Notes: a model not told the origin generated them from the sequence alone. A DNA stretch of 42,514 nt from Chara braunii (GCA_003427395.1 BFEA01000136.1:1649533-1692046); one strand, 5' to 3'. Shown: positions 9,505-23,760, counted from the stretch's first letter. A program made the numbers and translations.

Positions 9505-9835
9505 CTCGATGAGACGATACTCTACTCTACGACACTCTACTCTATGATAATGTTTTCATGATACTCTACTCTACAGTACTATGCTCTACTCTACTCCACG
9601 ATACTCTACTCTACGCTACTCTACTCTACGCTACTCTACTCTACGACACTCTACTCTATGATAATTGTTTTCACGATACTCTACTCTACAATACTACTCT
9701 ACTCCACGATATTATTCTCTACGTTACTCTACTCTTCTCTACTCTAATTTGCACAACTCTACTTTTCGGTACTTTACTTTACTCTACTCTACTAACTCTA
9801 CTCTACTCTATTATACTTTACTCTACTTTGTTCTA
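9505..9835 (+). repeat. TACTC pentanucleotide satellite, minor block
   Basis: Repeated CTCTACTCTACGA and TACTCTACTC phrases. A sub-unit containing ACTCTATGATAAT..GTTTTCA occurs twice, about 115 bp apart (near 9537 and 9652). The plus strand is almost free of G, so the plus-strand ORFs of Ser/Thr/Leu/Tyr are artefacts of composition. Confidence 0.9.
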
Positions 9836-9853
9836 CAACACAGGATTTGTGGG

Positions 9854-9879
9854 AAAAAAAAAAAAAAAAAAAAAAAAAA
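9854..9879. repeat. A26 homopolymer
   Basis: It marks the end of the minor satellite block and the start of an AT-rich spacer. Confidence 0.85.
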
Positions 9880-10790
9880 CTTTTTGTAAAGAGTGAAATC
9901 GTAAAATTTAAATAGTTGTACTTAAAAATAAAAAAAAAATAAAAAAAATAAAAAAACATCGTTTTTAATCCTTTCTCGAGATACGAGGCCAAAAACCCAC
10001 CAAAAAGTGAAGCGATCTTAAAAATGTGTTGGAAACCGTTTCTAGTAAAAATTATGTTATAGGATTATAAGTGATTTTCAACAAACCGGCAAACAACAAA
10101 GCTTCAATAAAGCAATTGCAAGGCGAAATCGAAAGTTGCAAAAAAAAACAGTGATAGTGAATACTGATGTATAAGACTATACATCGTTCTTATTACTTCT
10201 TAACAATATAAGTTCCTATAACACAATTTTAAAGCTAACACTAAAAACGTTCTAAAAAAATACATGATATGTAAAATAATAACATAAACAAGTTTTGTCT
10301 CGAATGCATCGTCAAAATATCAGTCAAATCCAAGTTTAAAATAAAAATCCAAAGAGAAAAAAAATAAAAATCTTATTAAAAAAAAAAAAAGGTTGTCAAT
10401 AAAAAAAAGAACATATTAAGATGAAAGTAGTCACAAACAAGATAACATGTTATCATGTTCACGAAACCCTCGAACGCGTTCGTCATGCTACATGACTTAT
10501 GGGACTATACACATGATCTTTTGAAACAATACGAAAAATGTTTTTTTCGATTACTTAATAAACGGTGTTTCGTTTGTTAATGGGTTTTTTTTACGGAAAA
10601 ATGTGTTTTTTCCCTCGGCATTTTCAGTGGTTCTAAGGAAATTACCTTTTCGCTGACGTTATTTTACTTCACGTAAAATCTTGCTCCTACGGAACGCCTA
10701 AATACTGTACTTTCATTATCTTCAATAAGTCTCATTCAACCCAACATTTTTTATTTTATTTTTTCACGAATCTTATATTTTATTGTAATA
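9880..10790. other. AT-rich spacer between the satellite blocks
   Basis: Very A-rich sequence with no gene. It separates two blocks of the same pentamer and so may be an insertion into a once continuous array, or the original flank. Confidence 0.45.
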
Positions 10791-13700
10791 TACTCAACAC
10801 AACTTAACTTTACTTCATTGTACTGTATTGTACTCTGCTTTACTTTTCTCAAATTTTCCCTTCTCAACTCTTCTCTATTTTTCTTCTTTACTTTCCTCTC
10901 CTCTTCTCTGCTTTGTTTTTTTCTTTTTTACTCCGCTTTACTTTACTCTTCTCTTTCCTAATCTACTATTCCCTACTCTACTTTTTCCTACTCTGCTCTT
11001 TCGTACTTCACACTTTTCTACTCTACTTTTTACTATTCTTATTTTTCATGCGCTTCTCTTCCATATGTTTCTCTTTATTCCACTTCACTCCACTTTTATT
11101 TTATCCACTTCACTCCACTTCACTCAACTCTACTTCACTTTTCTCTACTCTACTCCACTTTATTCTACTCTACACGACTCGATTTTACTCTACTTTACTC
11201 TACTTTATGTTACGCTACTCTGATTTATGCTACTCTCGACTAATCTGCTCTAGTGTACTCTACTCTACGCTATGCTACGTTACGTTACTTTAAGCTACGC
11301 CAACCTTTTTTATTCTACTCCACTTTGCTAAACTCTACTCTACTCAACTCTACCCTACTCGACTTCACGCGACTCGACTCTATGCTACATTAATCTATTA
11401 TGCACTACTTTAAGCTATGCTACTCTACTCTACTCTAGTTTGCTTTAATCTACTCTACTATACTCTACAGTACTCTACTGTGTACTCTACTCTTTTGTAC
11501 TCTAATGTATTGTACTATATGTTGTGATACTCTTATATACTTACTCTACTATAGTCTACTCCAGTCCACTCCACTCCACTCCACTTTTCTCTATTCTACT
11601 CCACTTCACTCCACTCTATATTTCTCTACTCTACTCTACTACACTCGATTCTACTCGACTCTACTCAATTCAACTCTACTCTACCCTACTCTACGTTACT
11701 CTACTCTACTATACTTTGCTTTACTTTTATCTACATTACTCTACTGTACTTCACTCACATCTACTCTACTCTACTTTATGCTACGATGCCTTGATCTACT
11801 CACTTTACTCTACTCTTTCGTACTTTAGTCTATTGTACTCGATTCTACCTTACTGTATTTTGACTTACTCTACGTTACTCTACGATACTCATGCTTCCCT
11901 ACTCATCTCAACTTTACTTTTTCTCCTCTTCTTTTCCCTATTTTTCTCTACGTTACACTTCTTTGCTTTACACTTCCCTGCTCTGCGCTACCCTGCTCTG
12001 CTCTTCTCTGCTATGCTCTGCTCTACACTACTCTTTTATGCCCTCCTCTTATCTGTTATTCATTACATTGCTTCACTCTGCTCCTCTCTACTCCACCCCA
12101 CTCTACTTCTCTCCACTCTTTTCCACTCTACTTCACTCGACTCGAGTTAACTTAACTTCACTTCAGTCTACTACACGCGACTTTACTTTCCTTTACTTTA
12201 GTCTCCTCCACTATGCACTTCTCTACTCTTCTCTACTCTACATTTCTCTACTTTTTTTTTCCCTTCGCTTCTCTTCGCTACATTTTTTTTCCCTCTCTTC
12301 TCTACTTTACGCTCCCCTCCTTTTGTCTACTTTACGCTTCTCTACTTTACATTTTTATGTTATTCCCTTACCTATGATTCCCTTCCCTACTCTTCTTTGT
12401 TACATGTTTTTTTTTTTGCTCTACTCTTCTCTGCTCTTCTCCTCTATGCACTGCTCTACACTACTCTACTATGCTTCCCTTTTTTCTTCTCTGCTCTACT
12501 CAGAGTCTACACTCCTTTACTCTGGTCTGGTCCACTCCACTTTGCCTTACCCAACTCCATTCTGCTCTACTCTACTTCACTCCACTCTCCTACACTCTCC
12601 TCCACTCCACTCCACTCTATTCCACTCAACTCGACTTCACTCCACTCCACTTCATTCTACCCTACTCCACTCTACTCCACTCTACTCCATTCTACCCGAC
12701 TCTACTTCACTGAGTCCACTTCACTCCACTCCACTTCATTGTACTCTTCTCTACTCCATTTCACTCTACTTCACTCCAATCTACTCCGCTCGACTCTTCT
12801 TCACTCTAGTCTTCTCTCATATGCCATACGTTTCCTTACTCTCCTCTACTCAGAGTCTACTCTTCTTTACTCTTTTCGTCCCTACGCTTCTTTTTTTTAT
12901 GCTCCTCTACTTTACGCATCCTTGCTCTTTGGTTATCTGCGTTGCTCTGTTGTTTTCTTCTCTTCTAAGAGTTTACCCTACTCTACACTTCTCTCCTCTG
13001 CCCTGCTATGATCTGCTCTGCCCTGCTATACACGCCTTCATTCTACTTTGCTCTACTCTGCTTTGTTGTATAATACTCCACTCGGCTCCTCTCTACTCCA
13101 CTTTTCTCCACTCCACATTCCTCAACTCCCCTCCACTATCCTCCACTCCCTTCCACTCCACTCAACTCCACTACACTTCATTTCAATCCACTCCACTCTA
13201 CGCCGCTCCACTCTACTTCACTTCACTCTACTCCACTTCATTTTCCTTCACTCCACTTTACTCCACTTTAATCTACTTCACTCAGCTCTGCTCTACTTCA
13301 CTTTGCGGTACTCTACTCTACTCTCCCCCACTCCTCTCTGATCCACTCCAGTCTTCTACACTCCACTCTACTTCACTTCACTCCACTTCACTCTGCTCCG
13401 AGTCCACTTCACTCCCGTCCACTCCATTCCACTCCACTTCACTCCACTCTACTGTTTTTTCAACTCTAATGTTTTCAACTTTTCTCTTACCTAAGTTTCT
13501 CTTCCCTACTCTTCTTTACTCTACGCTTCGCTGCTCTACTTTGCCCTTCTCTGCTCTTCTCTACAATGTTTTGCTCTACACTACTTTATTCTGCTCTACA
13601 CCCCTTCACTCTGCTTTACTCAACTTAACTCTATTTTACACTACTCTATTATACTACACTCTGCTTTACTCTCCTCCACTCCACTCTTCTACACTCTCCC

Positions 13701-15775
13701 CCACTCCACTTCACTTCACTCCACTCCACTTCACTCCACTCCACTCCACTGCACTCCGTACTACTCCATTCCACTTTACTCGACTCCAGTACGCTCAACT
13801 CTACTCTAGTGCATTCTAATCCACTATACTCCACTCCACTTTACTTCATTCTACGACACTTCACTTTACTCTCATCTACTCTACTCCACGCAAGTCTACT
13901 CCATCCCACTCCACTCCACTCCACTCCACTCCATTCGACTCTATTCCACTCTACTATACATCCACTCCAATTTACTTCACTCGACTCTAGTCTGCTTTAT
14001 TGTACTCCCCTCCACTCTACATTTTCCCACTCTTCTTCACTCTACTCTTTTCTACTCTTCTCTTCCTTACACTTCTCTTCCCTACTCTTCTCTACTTTAT
14101 GCTTCCCTGCTCTTCTCTATTATACGCTTATCTACTCTTCGCTTCCCAACTCTTCTCTACTCCATGCTTTATTGTTCTTCTCTTCCCTGCATTTCTTTTC
14201 CCTACTCTCTCTATTATACACTCTCACGCTTCCCTGCTTTGCTCTACTCAAGTATGCTCTTCTCTGCTACGCTCTACTCTACACTCTGATTTGCTCTTTT
14301 TTTATATACTCTGCTCTTCTTTACACTCTTTCACTATGCTCTGCTCTATTCCACTCTACCTTCCATTTTACTCTACTCTACTTCAATTGCTTCCACTTAA
14401 CTTTCCTACACTCTACTCCACTTCATTTTATTCCACTTCACTTTAGTCCACTCTACTCCACTTAACTTTTAAATTACTCCACTCCATTCCACTTTTACTC
14501 CACTTCACTTCACTCTACTTCACTCCAAATATACTCAAGTCGACTTTAGTCTACGTTATTCTACTTTACTCTCCTCCACTCTACGTTTCCCTACTCTTCT
14601 CCGCTCTACGTTTTTTTACTCTTATCTTTCCTACATTTCTCTTCCCTACACTTCTCTTCCCTACGCTTCTCTTCCATATGCTTTTTTACTCCACCCCTGC
14701 TTTTCGCTTCCCTGCTTTGTTTTTCTTTTTTCTTCACTTCTCTAGTCTGCTTTGCACTACTCTCCCCTTCTCTGCTATCATTTTCCCTTCCCTCCTCTGC
14801 TATGATCTACTCTACCCTATTTCTCCTTAACTCAAGCTCAACTTCACTCCACTCAACTCCACTCCACTCGACTCTACTTCACTCGACGCAACTCTACTCC
14901 ACTCCACTCCACTGTAGTCCACTTCATTGTACTCCACTCCACTCCACTCTACTTCACTCGACTCAACTCTACTCCACTCCACTTCACTGTAGTCCACTTC
15001 ATTGTACTCCACTCCAATCTACTCCACTCGACTCTACTGTACTTTACTATACTCTCTTTTACTTTACGCTTTCCTACTCTTCTCCACTCTACTTTTTTCT
15101 GCTTTTTTATTCCCTGCGCTTCTCTTCCCTACATTTTTCTCCCTTACTCTTCTCTACTCTACGCTTCCTTGTTCGTCTCCATTATGCGTTTATTTACTCT
15201 ACGCTTCCTTGCTCTTCTCTTCCCTACATTTTTTTTCCTTACTCTTCTCTATTATACAATTCGCTGCTCTACTATATTTTCCTACTTTGCTCTACTTTGC
15301 TTTACATTACTCTGCTTTGCTCTCCTCTATTCTGCTATGTTCTTCTCTATACTCCTTCACTCTGCTTTGCTCTACTTCACTCTACCTTACTCTACGCCAT
15401 TCTGCTCTACTCTACTTCAATTGCCTCCACTTCAGTCTCCTACACTCCACTCCACTCCACTTCACTCCACTCTACTCAGCTCAACCTTATTCCACTTCAT
15501 TCTACTATAATCCACTCTAGTCCACTCTACTCCACTTTACTCCAGTCCATTCCAGCTTACTCCACTTCACTCCACTCTACTCCACTTCACTCTACTCCAC
15601 TCCAAATATACTCGACTAGACTCGACTCTACTCTACTCTACTCTATTGTCCTTCACTCCACGTTTCCCTACTCTTCTCTACTTTACTTTTCTCTACTCTT
15701 ATCTTCTCTACGCTTCTCTTCCCCACACTTCTCTTCCCTACACTTCTCTACTCTATGCTTTCCTGCTTTTCGGTT
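10791..15775 (+). repeat. TACTC pentanucleotide satellite, main array (about 5 kb)
   Basis: The unit is TACTC (equivalently CTACT/ACTCT) with common variants CCACT, TTCAC, TTCTC and CTGCT. The plus strand is strongly G-poor. The array alternates between blocks rich in CCACTCCACTTCA and blocks rich in CTTCTCTTCCCTAC. These alternations recur at about 12190, 12800, 13440, 13990, 14550, 15035 and 15630, giving a macro-unit of about 0.5-0.65 kb. All three plus frames stay open for long stretches because no rotation of the pentamer makes a plus-strand stop, whereas its complement contains TAG. The 642-codon frame at 11891-13819 is therefore not a gene. Confidence 0.9.
14871..15020 (+). repeat. 75-bp local duplication inside the satellite
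   Basis: ACTCTACTTCACTCGAC starts at 14871 and again at 14946, with the same order of variants (CGAC, CAACTC, GTAGTCC, CATTGTACTCC) in both. This shows recent duplication of a segment longer than the basic pentamer. Confidence 0.75.
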
Positions 15776-15779
15776 CCTG

Positions 15780-18700
15780 GGTTGTGAGGGTTGAGGTTTT
15801 TGTTTTGTTCCTCCATTTCCATCTCCGCAACAAATTTGTATAGTGTATATGGTTTTCTCGTGACTGCAGAAATATTATTGTCGTTGAAGTACACAAATGA
15901 AGCCTTGAATTTTGCAAGATGTTTATGTTGTTGTTATCGACCTTAACATTGCTCCAAATATTGTCGCTCTCTTGTCAGGGTTAAGGCAAGAACGCACTCC
16001 ATGATGAAGACTTATGCGGAAGAACGTTGTTGAGAGCATCAACTCTCGTTTTTTTCGCAAGAGACGAGAGTTCCCCCGACCATGTGACGCAAGAGTTTAA
16101 GAAAACAGGAGACAACTTTGAGACAATGTGTAAGTAATCCCACGAACCGTTAAAACGGATGAGGTCGCGTTGTCACCTCACTGCTCTAGCCGGGTGCGTC
16201 AACCGTACCTCTCACGGTCCCCTGCGACAGGACAGGTTCCCGGGAGGCATAACTTATCTTTTCAAAGAGGTTGTCACCACCCTTAGGGGCGTATCCCTAC
16301 CGAGCTACTGACCCAAGTACGAAAGTTTTTACATGTTGTCACATTGGGTACATCGGTCGAGGACATTTGCTCATTTGTTGCAGTTTGGTTAAAACGTCGT
16401 TTGAGCTCGAATATCATTCGTTCCCTGGGCCATTGATATCCTAAGTACGAACTAACGACAGTCCACTACGGTCTCAAACAAGCATGAAACTCGCAAAGGA
16501 TCTTTGTACCGTAGACACAAGTAAAAGGAAAGTTATAATCACCGCATATAAATACATCAAAACGAATTGACAGTAGTCAATGAAAATGTATATATGATTC
16601 AACATGAGTTGAAACGATAACTGAAAGAACTCATATTATCATATGGTAAAACTAACAACACAAGATCGAAAATAAAAAACGACCACCTTTAATCGAATTC
16701 GATACAGAAAATATTATAAATTGAGCCAAAAAAGAGTTTGCTTAGTTAATAATATCGATTGAGCAGACAAGGTAGTCAAGTCGTCTCAATTTTGACTTTA
16801 TGAGACATGTTGCCAAAGTTATTAATTTCATTTTTATATTGACCAAAGACAATCGAAGGTCGTCACCCCATTTATCTACCTCGAGTTCACATTTTTTATA
16901 ATGCAAACTCCATCTTTGAGAATAGTGTCTATGTGCGTCCAATTTAACTAGTTGTTCATAAGATTTGGTTGCTTAAGGCGCTAGTCTCCTAGCTCCTAAG
17001 TCGATCACTATCAATGTTTACTAAATCAATTTATTTTTTTTATGAAGACTCGGGGGTCGACTTAAGCTTCCCATAGTTTTCACATTCCAACTCTCGAGGA
17101 GGTAGGTTGAGTTACTTCCCTTCGCTCGAGCACGAGGACCGAATCTCAAAGTTAGGGCAGTCACCACCGAGTTGGCAAGGAACCTCCCCCGATATTCGGA
17201 TCTATATGGGCAAATCTAAACCCCTAGCTCCTAAAGCAACTATCCCCTAGCTCAGGCCCTTTTTAGAGAGTGGAAGCGCACCAACTATAGGCGGCCTCAC
17301 CTGTCCTCTTTCTCCCTCACCAAAGGAAATCTAGACAAAATAGAGTCCCAGGGAGAAGTGGGAAAAAAAAATTATTTAAACATGATACATATTAGGATGG
17401 GGCATTTGGGAAAGAATGGGCCACCTTGGGAGATGGGCTAAGTCAAATTGACCTTATCCTTTTTGTTTGCATCGAGTTCGTTTCACGTTGCCCGTTGAAT
17501 TTCCCTACTGGAAATATAAGTTTTTTTAGCATGCAGGCAAGTCAAAGGTGGAAAGAAGGCAATCCGTTTCATCATTCCGATAAGCACAATCAATCCTTTT
17601 TTTTTTACATACACCCTTTTACCGACCTGCACATCAATCAAAGACAAGTTCAAAAAGATCCAACAGAGCCACAATCCTTAGTCATACCTCACTTTTTTTC
17701 ACATGCACGACTCTCACAAACCTATTTTACCTTTTCCTTTGAACATTCAAAACGGAATAGGGTTAAGCAAGGTGTGGGTACACACAGGTGTGAGGCCTTA
17801 GGAGGGTCTGAGTCATACACTTACCTTGAATGAAATTTGAATCAGCTCACTCGGGAAAGTCAAATATTCCAATCAAATAAACGATAACCATCAATAAAGT
17901 CCAAAATATGTTGCCCACAACTCCATGAGTTGTGGCCTTCCCAATGAACGGCGGCCCGGGTCCTCCTCCAAGTACCATCCGAATAGACAAAAATTAGGTT
18001 CACCAAAAAATTTAAGTAAGATAACCCTAAAAAATAGTGTTTTCAACAATAAGTTTCACGTAGTCCCAGGACCCCGGAAAGTCCCAACGCAGTCGCAACC
18101 GCACCACAACCTCCAAGGACTATGATCCCACATTGAACCGCAGGTCCCAAACCACCTTCGATTACTACATCTCACGCGGAATAGTCTAAAACGTGGGACT
18201 GCACAATGCCAGCATAAGAAAATCACAAGTCCCAAGCTGGTTCCACCTTGTCCTGATTGGTCCCAGGTGGTTTTACACTATTGCCCACAACACCAAACGG
18301 TTCCAAACGCAAAACTCACTTACACCTCGAGCCCAAAAAAATAAAGGTGATTATGGTTGCAAAAGTCGCAAGTGTCGTGAGCCCCAATGATCGCCACACC
18401 ACGCGTATGCACTCCAAATAATCTTATTGGCTCATGCACTAAATTGTGCGGCCCCAAATACTCCTACAACTCCACGTGGCGATGCGAAAAGTTCCACCTT
18501 CCTCAAATGTTGACAACGTGTGTTGGACCGCGACAAAAAAAATAATTATGTACGGCTCCGTGAAAACCAACACTAAAAAACGAGTCCAAGTTTTCCAGCA
18601 GCGCTCGTGCTGCCTTAAGACCACGCTGGAATGCACCACCACCACTAAGGTCCACTCTCCAAAAGAATTATGGTCAAACCACAGCTTGCCACACCGTCAA

Positions 18701-21490
18701 AACCAACACCACGGTTGCTCAGCAGCACCATCGTCCGATCATATTAAGAAAAAAATAAGGGTCCACCACGCCGCAAAATTTCGGCATCACTTCCCTCAAA
18801 TGTTGATGGTGCGTGGGAGAAGTTTTGCAGCATGGTCCTCCTAAAACAGTGTCGTTGTTGAGCCACAAATGGACAACACCCCTCTACACACAGAATAAGT
18901 CCGTGCAACACACTAAGACCGGTAGCATAACCCCACTATAATGGGTGTCGCTCGCCACAAAAGTAGTCCCTAGTGCAACCTCACGACCACAACGCTAACA
19001 TAAGGGTCGGACAAAGAGTTCCCAACCCCTAGCTATGGCCGCCCTGGACTACCTTCTTCTAGAGCAACAACATCTTCCCTCAACTTGCAGACCTCCCACT
19101 CACTCTAAAAAAACCCACACTTGGCCTGTACTCAAGTGAGTATGAGCTTCAACAGCACTGCCACAAGTGTGAGACAGCGGAGTGGAGTGCTGATTTTTAT
19201 AGTTCATGGAGGGCGATGGCCAACACTCTTGCCCACCGACAAAATCTCGTACTCAATTGGAGTCTTTCATCTTTCGTAAGATCAAGGGTCAGGTGTGGCC
19301 CAACACAACCACCCACTTAGGGAGCCAGTTACTTTCAACTACCTCCTTTTATTTTTCTTTATCTCAACTCAACTATTTTGGAATTTTACGAGATCGCTGA
19401 TACTCGATCATTTTCAAAACACTTTTTTTTTTTTTTCCTGACTTTTCTTTGAAGAACTAAGACTCTTCAAAGTAAGACGTATCTTACATATTTTCCGGTG
19501 CAGGTACTTCGCATAAATTGTTGTACTTCGGCATTTCCGAAAAATACTTTCAGTTTGCATGCCTCACTCGAGTGGTCATAACCATACTCGGGTGGCTTGT
19601 ATCTAGGTAGCTTTGCAGCCAAGTTCGTGGTCGTTTCCATCACTTTTTTTTCCCTACCATTTTTTACTATCACTAAACCTCCCTTGTTTCCTTATGTGGG
19701 GGCAACCTCGTTGTTCGGAAACGAACGACCGCCCTTTAGTTAGTCGAGTCATAAAGTCAAACTAGCATTAAGCTCAACAGGGTCTATCTTCCCCGCCCGC
19801 CTGTATCTGGTGCAGTTCGAGCACAAGATTCAAGCGGTCGTTTAACAACGAATGCCTCGTTTAAAAACCGGCGCAATTCCCTCCATGTGAAAAGGATTAG
19901 AAGAAAAAGAGGGGGAAAAAAAACTCCCATGAAAAGTCATGGCTTTTCATGGAATCGTGCGCCACTTCAAGTCTTGTTAGGGACTAAAATCCGTTCCCCC
20001 TCCGATCATGCCACTTGGCATTGCATTTTCACGTTCTTTGTATTTTTATTATTATTATTTTTGTTCCCCGGTTCCCCGTCGGCATCAGCCAATGGTCACC
20101 TCATGTGCCATATCCACGAACTGTGGAAATATAGACTCGCGTTTCATTCCAAGGAAACGAAATCTTAAAAAAAAAAAAAAACTTGGACCTCTTGCCTATG
20201 CGGGGCATCCTTGCACAACGGCCACATCAATCTACACGGTAGATTTTGACCACGCAATTTAGATGGTCGCGCAGTCGACATTGAACGCACCACTTTGATA
20301 TTGAACGGGCTGCTCGATAAACGGAGTTAGCCCAATGAAGCATTTTGACCTCGATCCCCGTATCAAGGGTATATCAAGTTGATATGTTTCCTACAAGGCT
20401 AGTTCCTACTACAATTGAAGTATGAGCAACTCCTCGGTGAGAAACTTTGTCCCAACAACCTACCTGTCTGAGGCCCAAGCAGTGTCGGGCCTGCCATCCC
20501 AAATGGTAACGCCCCATTGCACGAGTCCTCTGGCCAGCCTATCTAAGGTCGGCGCGAGGTTAAATCTCGCTAGGGGTGTAGCCCCTAAGTTTATGAATAA
20601 ACCTCTTGCCCAACTTAATCAATTGTGGCCCCAGTGAGACCGTACCTTTTTTCCCCTGAATCGAGCGTCTGTCATTATTTTAAATAAAATAAGTTTTAAA
20701 TTTAAAATTTAGTATTTCATCGGTTGCGCATTCCTATGGCCCAGTGAAAAGCAGAATACAATCAGTCACTCTGTTGGCTATCACCATTATTTTTCTCGGA
20801 GACTGCAAGCTTCCAAACCTAAATATATATTTTTTTTACTTTTCGGTTGTAGGTTTGTTCTGAATAATCTTAAGGGAGACGCGTCAATTTCATAAAGTCA
20901 AAAACTTTTACAAAAATAAGACAGCGTCTGACATTTAAAAATACCCGGCAAATACCCTTGTAAGGGTTTCTGCTCTTACAACGTTGAAGACTCGGTGAAG
21001 AGTTCTACCATACAGGTGACTTTTGTACTCTTATGATGAAGAGATTCAATTGCAATAGGGTCCAATGTAACTGAACTTTCTATCTGTGAAGTCTTCCGAG
21101 TATTCCATGCAACATCGTTAAACTCCTGCGGCAACAACCCTTTTTTGCACTCCACGGGATCTTCGTCAAGGAAACAATCATCCACCGACTTTTCTCTAGC
21201 AACATGCACATCATCTAGTTCGCGGGTTGGAAATAATTGAAAGGTTAGGGCAGGTCCGTAGGGGGAGATGTCTCTTCCCAGTAATCATGTCATAAGTGGT
21301 TGTCAAACATCGATCATTCTTATGACATCTTCTGACATTGACGAGAAGGCTCTCAATAATCAACCTTGGGGTAGACTAAGTCTGGAACTTATTATATTGT
21401 TGCTCCGTCGGTATCTTGTGCTACCTCCAACCAGGCTCATTATCCAGGGTAGTTGGGGGTAGCCAACATCACCCAGTATGTACGACCCTA
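15780..21490. other. 5.7-kb intergenic region without recognisable genes
   Basis: Mixed AT-rich and moderately GC sequence with short homopolymers. A loosely repeated pattern appears at 18.0-18.9 kb: TCCCTCAAATGTTGA or CCTCAAATGTTGA occurs at about 18502 and 18790, each near a GTCCACC or GCG-rich phrase. The best minus-strand frame, 20976-21209, starts at a true ATG and is compositionally protein-like (77 codons) but matches no family I know. No tRNA or rRNA signature was found. Confidence 0.4.
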
Positions 21491-21759
21491 CTTTTTTTTT
21501 TTTCTTCTTCTTTTTTCCCTGAAAAGACCTTGTGCAAGACCTCTATCCCAGTTGTGGTAAGAGAACCACCAGAATTGAGGCTTTGCCTGGTGGGCCGCTC
21601 CATCTATTGGTGGGGAGCATCACCTGCTAGAAACCGGATCCAGTGTCCCTTGAATACATCAATTCTTGTATGACATCATTTTTTGGAACTCTTGGGGCCT
21701 TGCCAGCATTCACGGGATTGTATGTGCAGGGCTTATTTCTTTAAGTGAAATTGTGTTGT

Positions 21760-23760
21760 CGGTTGCCTAAGAAGGGAAAAACAGATTGCCATCTTGGGTC
21801 GGGGGGCACCGGGACTCATGGTTATCTCCCTGCTTTCCGATCATCAACAATTGACTGCAGTTGTAAAGCCCGTGCTAGGAAGATGTTCATGAGCGGATGA
21901 GCAGATAAATAAGGTAGTACTTTGATGATCGGATACCGTCCCACAGACATTCCTCTACGGACAGCGGATGGGGGGGAAAGGGATCAGTGAAGTCCTAGGC
22001 ATGTCGTAATGGTTCCCTGGGTTCCACCCTTGTCCATTCATGGAAATGCAGCGAATAATCCCTTTCCAACTTTACCCTTTGCCCCCTTGGCGGCCCCGTC
22101 CCCTCTTCCCATTTATGCTCCGGTTGATGTTCCTGTCACAGGGCCTCTCACCGATCCTGCCTGTCTCCTATCCAACTCACTTTTGCCACTGAGCCCCCCC
22201 GTTTCCCACCCATCCATTCCTCGTAAAACCGGGAGATGATTCTGTCGATTTCCATCCTGGTGTGTGTCAGGTTCAGTTTTTCCTTAACAGTCTGTCATTG
22301 GGTCGTGATCTCGTGTTGTACAAGTAGTCGTAGTTGCTCTGTGACTTCCCCATCTTCCACCCTGGCCCCCTCCAATTCCAGAGTGCATCTTCTCCACCAT
22401 ATTACCCACAAGATGGAACACCTACCCAGGCAATGCATGTTATCCTCAAAGGTGTTTCCTCGAAACTAGGGGCAGTGTCCCTATAGTATGGTCCTCCAGC
22501 CCCATGACTATAATGAGCCCGGTACAATATGCAACCAAATCCTGTCCCACCATCGTCATATAAATACGGTTGTGGGGCACTGCAGAAAGATCTGTCTCGA
22601 TGCGTTTTTTGTCGGGGTAGTTCTTGAGGCATTTTTGACACCAAGGAAGTGCCCTTCCCTGCAATTCCAACTGCGTGTGGTCAATCAGCCAGTCGTCGGT
22701 CGCAGGCATCGATGGGCAATTCAAGTTGCCACTGAAGGGCAGTGATTTTGGCCAGCCACTTTCTATACTCTCTGAACCACTAGATGAGCTTGAGCAGGTC
22801 ACTATCTGTGTTGAGATGGCGTTGCCATCTGTCCTCTACCATTCAACCTGCTCCTTGGTCCGAGCATTCGGTATACTATCTTAGTCTTTAGGGTGGTTAG
22901 CTCTACCTGTCTTGCCTTCCCCCCGTTTTTCAAAATTGTTTGGCCTTTCCACGACCATCCCCACTCATCAGGATCGAAAGGGGGGTCCTCAATCGCGGTC
23001 ATTGGCCAATAAGCCCTCCAAACCCTCTCCTCTTCCATCACTCTAATGCGATAGACCACCCTTCTCTCTTTCCAGATAAAAGGTTGTCGGCTCCCTCATA
23101 ACTGACCCTTTCCCGTGGCGACAAAACATTCGATCAACACTTGCACATGGTCTACTATGTGCACACAGCCTACTTGTGTTCCATGACCGGGTAGTCCTAT
23201 CCATTCCCCTTCTTCTAAGTGAGGACCCTTTCTAAGAGTGGTGTACCATTGAAGGGGAAAACTTTCAATGAGTTCTTCCATTGCCAACTCCGTTAGGTGG
23301 CAATACCGCAGGCATCCTCACATTCTTTCTGCACTTTTCCATTTCCCGGTTGCCACATTTCAAAGGTCCCCTACCCACCGGACCCCGTGCTTCACCCACC
23401 CCGTCCATGGGGGGTCTGAGCTACATCTCACCCGGTCGAGGGAGTCTGTGATTAGCCTATTACCAAACAAGGGTTGCCTAAACACTTCCTCCCACCTTTC
23501 CGGTAACGAACGGTCGGAGGTTGGGAGTTTTCTGGATGTTCGTAGGAAACGTAACCAATGCTCGTCCGCTAGGTCACCATTCCTGTATTTCCTTGGTAGT
23601 CTCCAATACCTGTCCTCGAGCCATACCAGAGGGTCAATCTCTGGTGGAGCCTCCGGGGTTAGGGTCGTGATCAATGCCAAAGCAAGGGGAACCCAAGAGG
23701 AGGATGGTGCGAAAATGAGATGTTGGAACCAGCGAAGGTTGAGGGTCTGAAACTATGAGG
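21760..23760 (-). pseudogene. LINE ORF2 C-terminal region
   Basis: Minus-strand fragments in several frames (23680-23360, 23287-23096, 23059-22802, 22802-22446, 22644-22402) together make the region downstream of the reverse transcriptase. WLEDRYW, RWEEVFRQPLFGN and DPDEWGW are shared with LINE copy 2, which confirms they are real coding remnants. One frame carries YDDGGTGFGC, which may be a decayed RNase H start, and another carries CQKC; both are weak. Frameshifts and stops make it non-functional. Confidence 0.7.

Noticed and set aside
11891-13819. 642-codon plus-strand ORF rich in Ser, Thr, Leu, Tyr and His
   Set aside because: It is the TACTC satellite read as codons. All three plus frames are open because the pentamer has no plus-strand stop; there is no domain and composition follows the repeat.
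13649-15012. Minus-strand ORFs with VEWSGVEWS-type repeats
   Set aside because: Produced by CCACTC variants of the satellite, whose complement lacks stops. Not genes.
10791-15775. CRISPR-like array
   Set aside because: Repeats are contiguous 5-bp variants without constant repeats and unique spacers, in a eukaryotic setting.
20976-21209. 77-codon minus-strand ORF as a gene
   Set aside because: Protein-like and ATG-started but short, isolated and without any family resemblance; left as unassigned.
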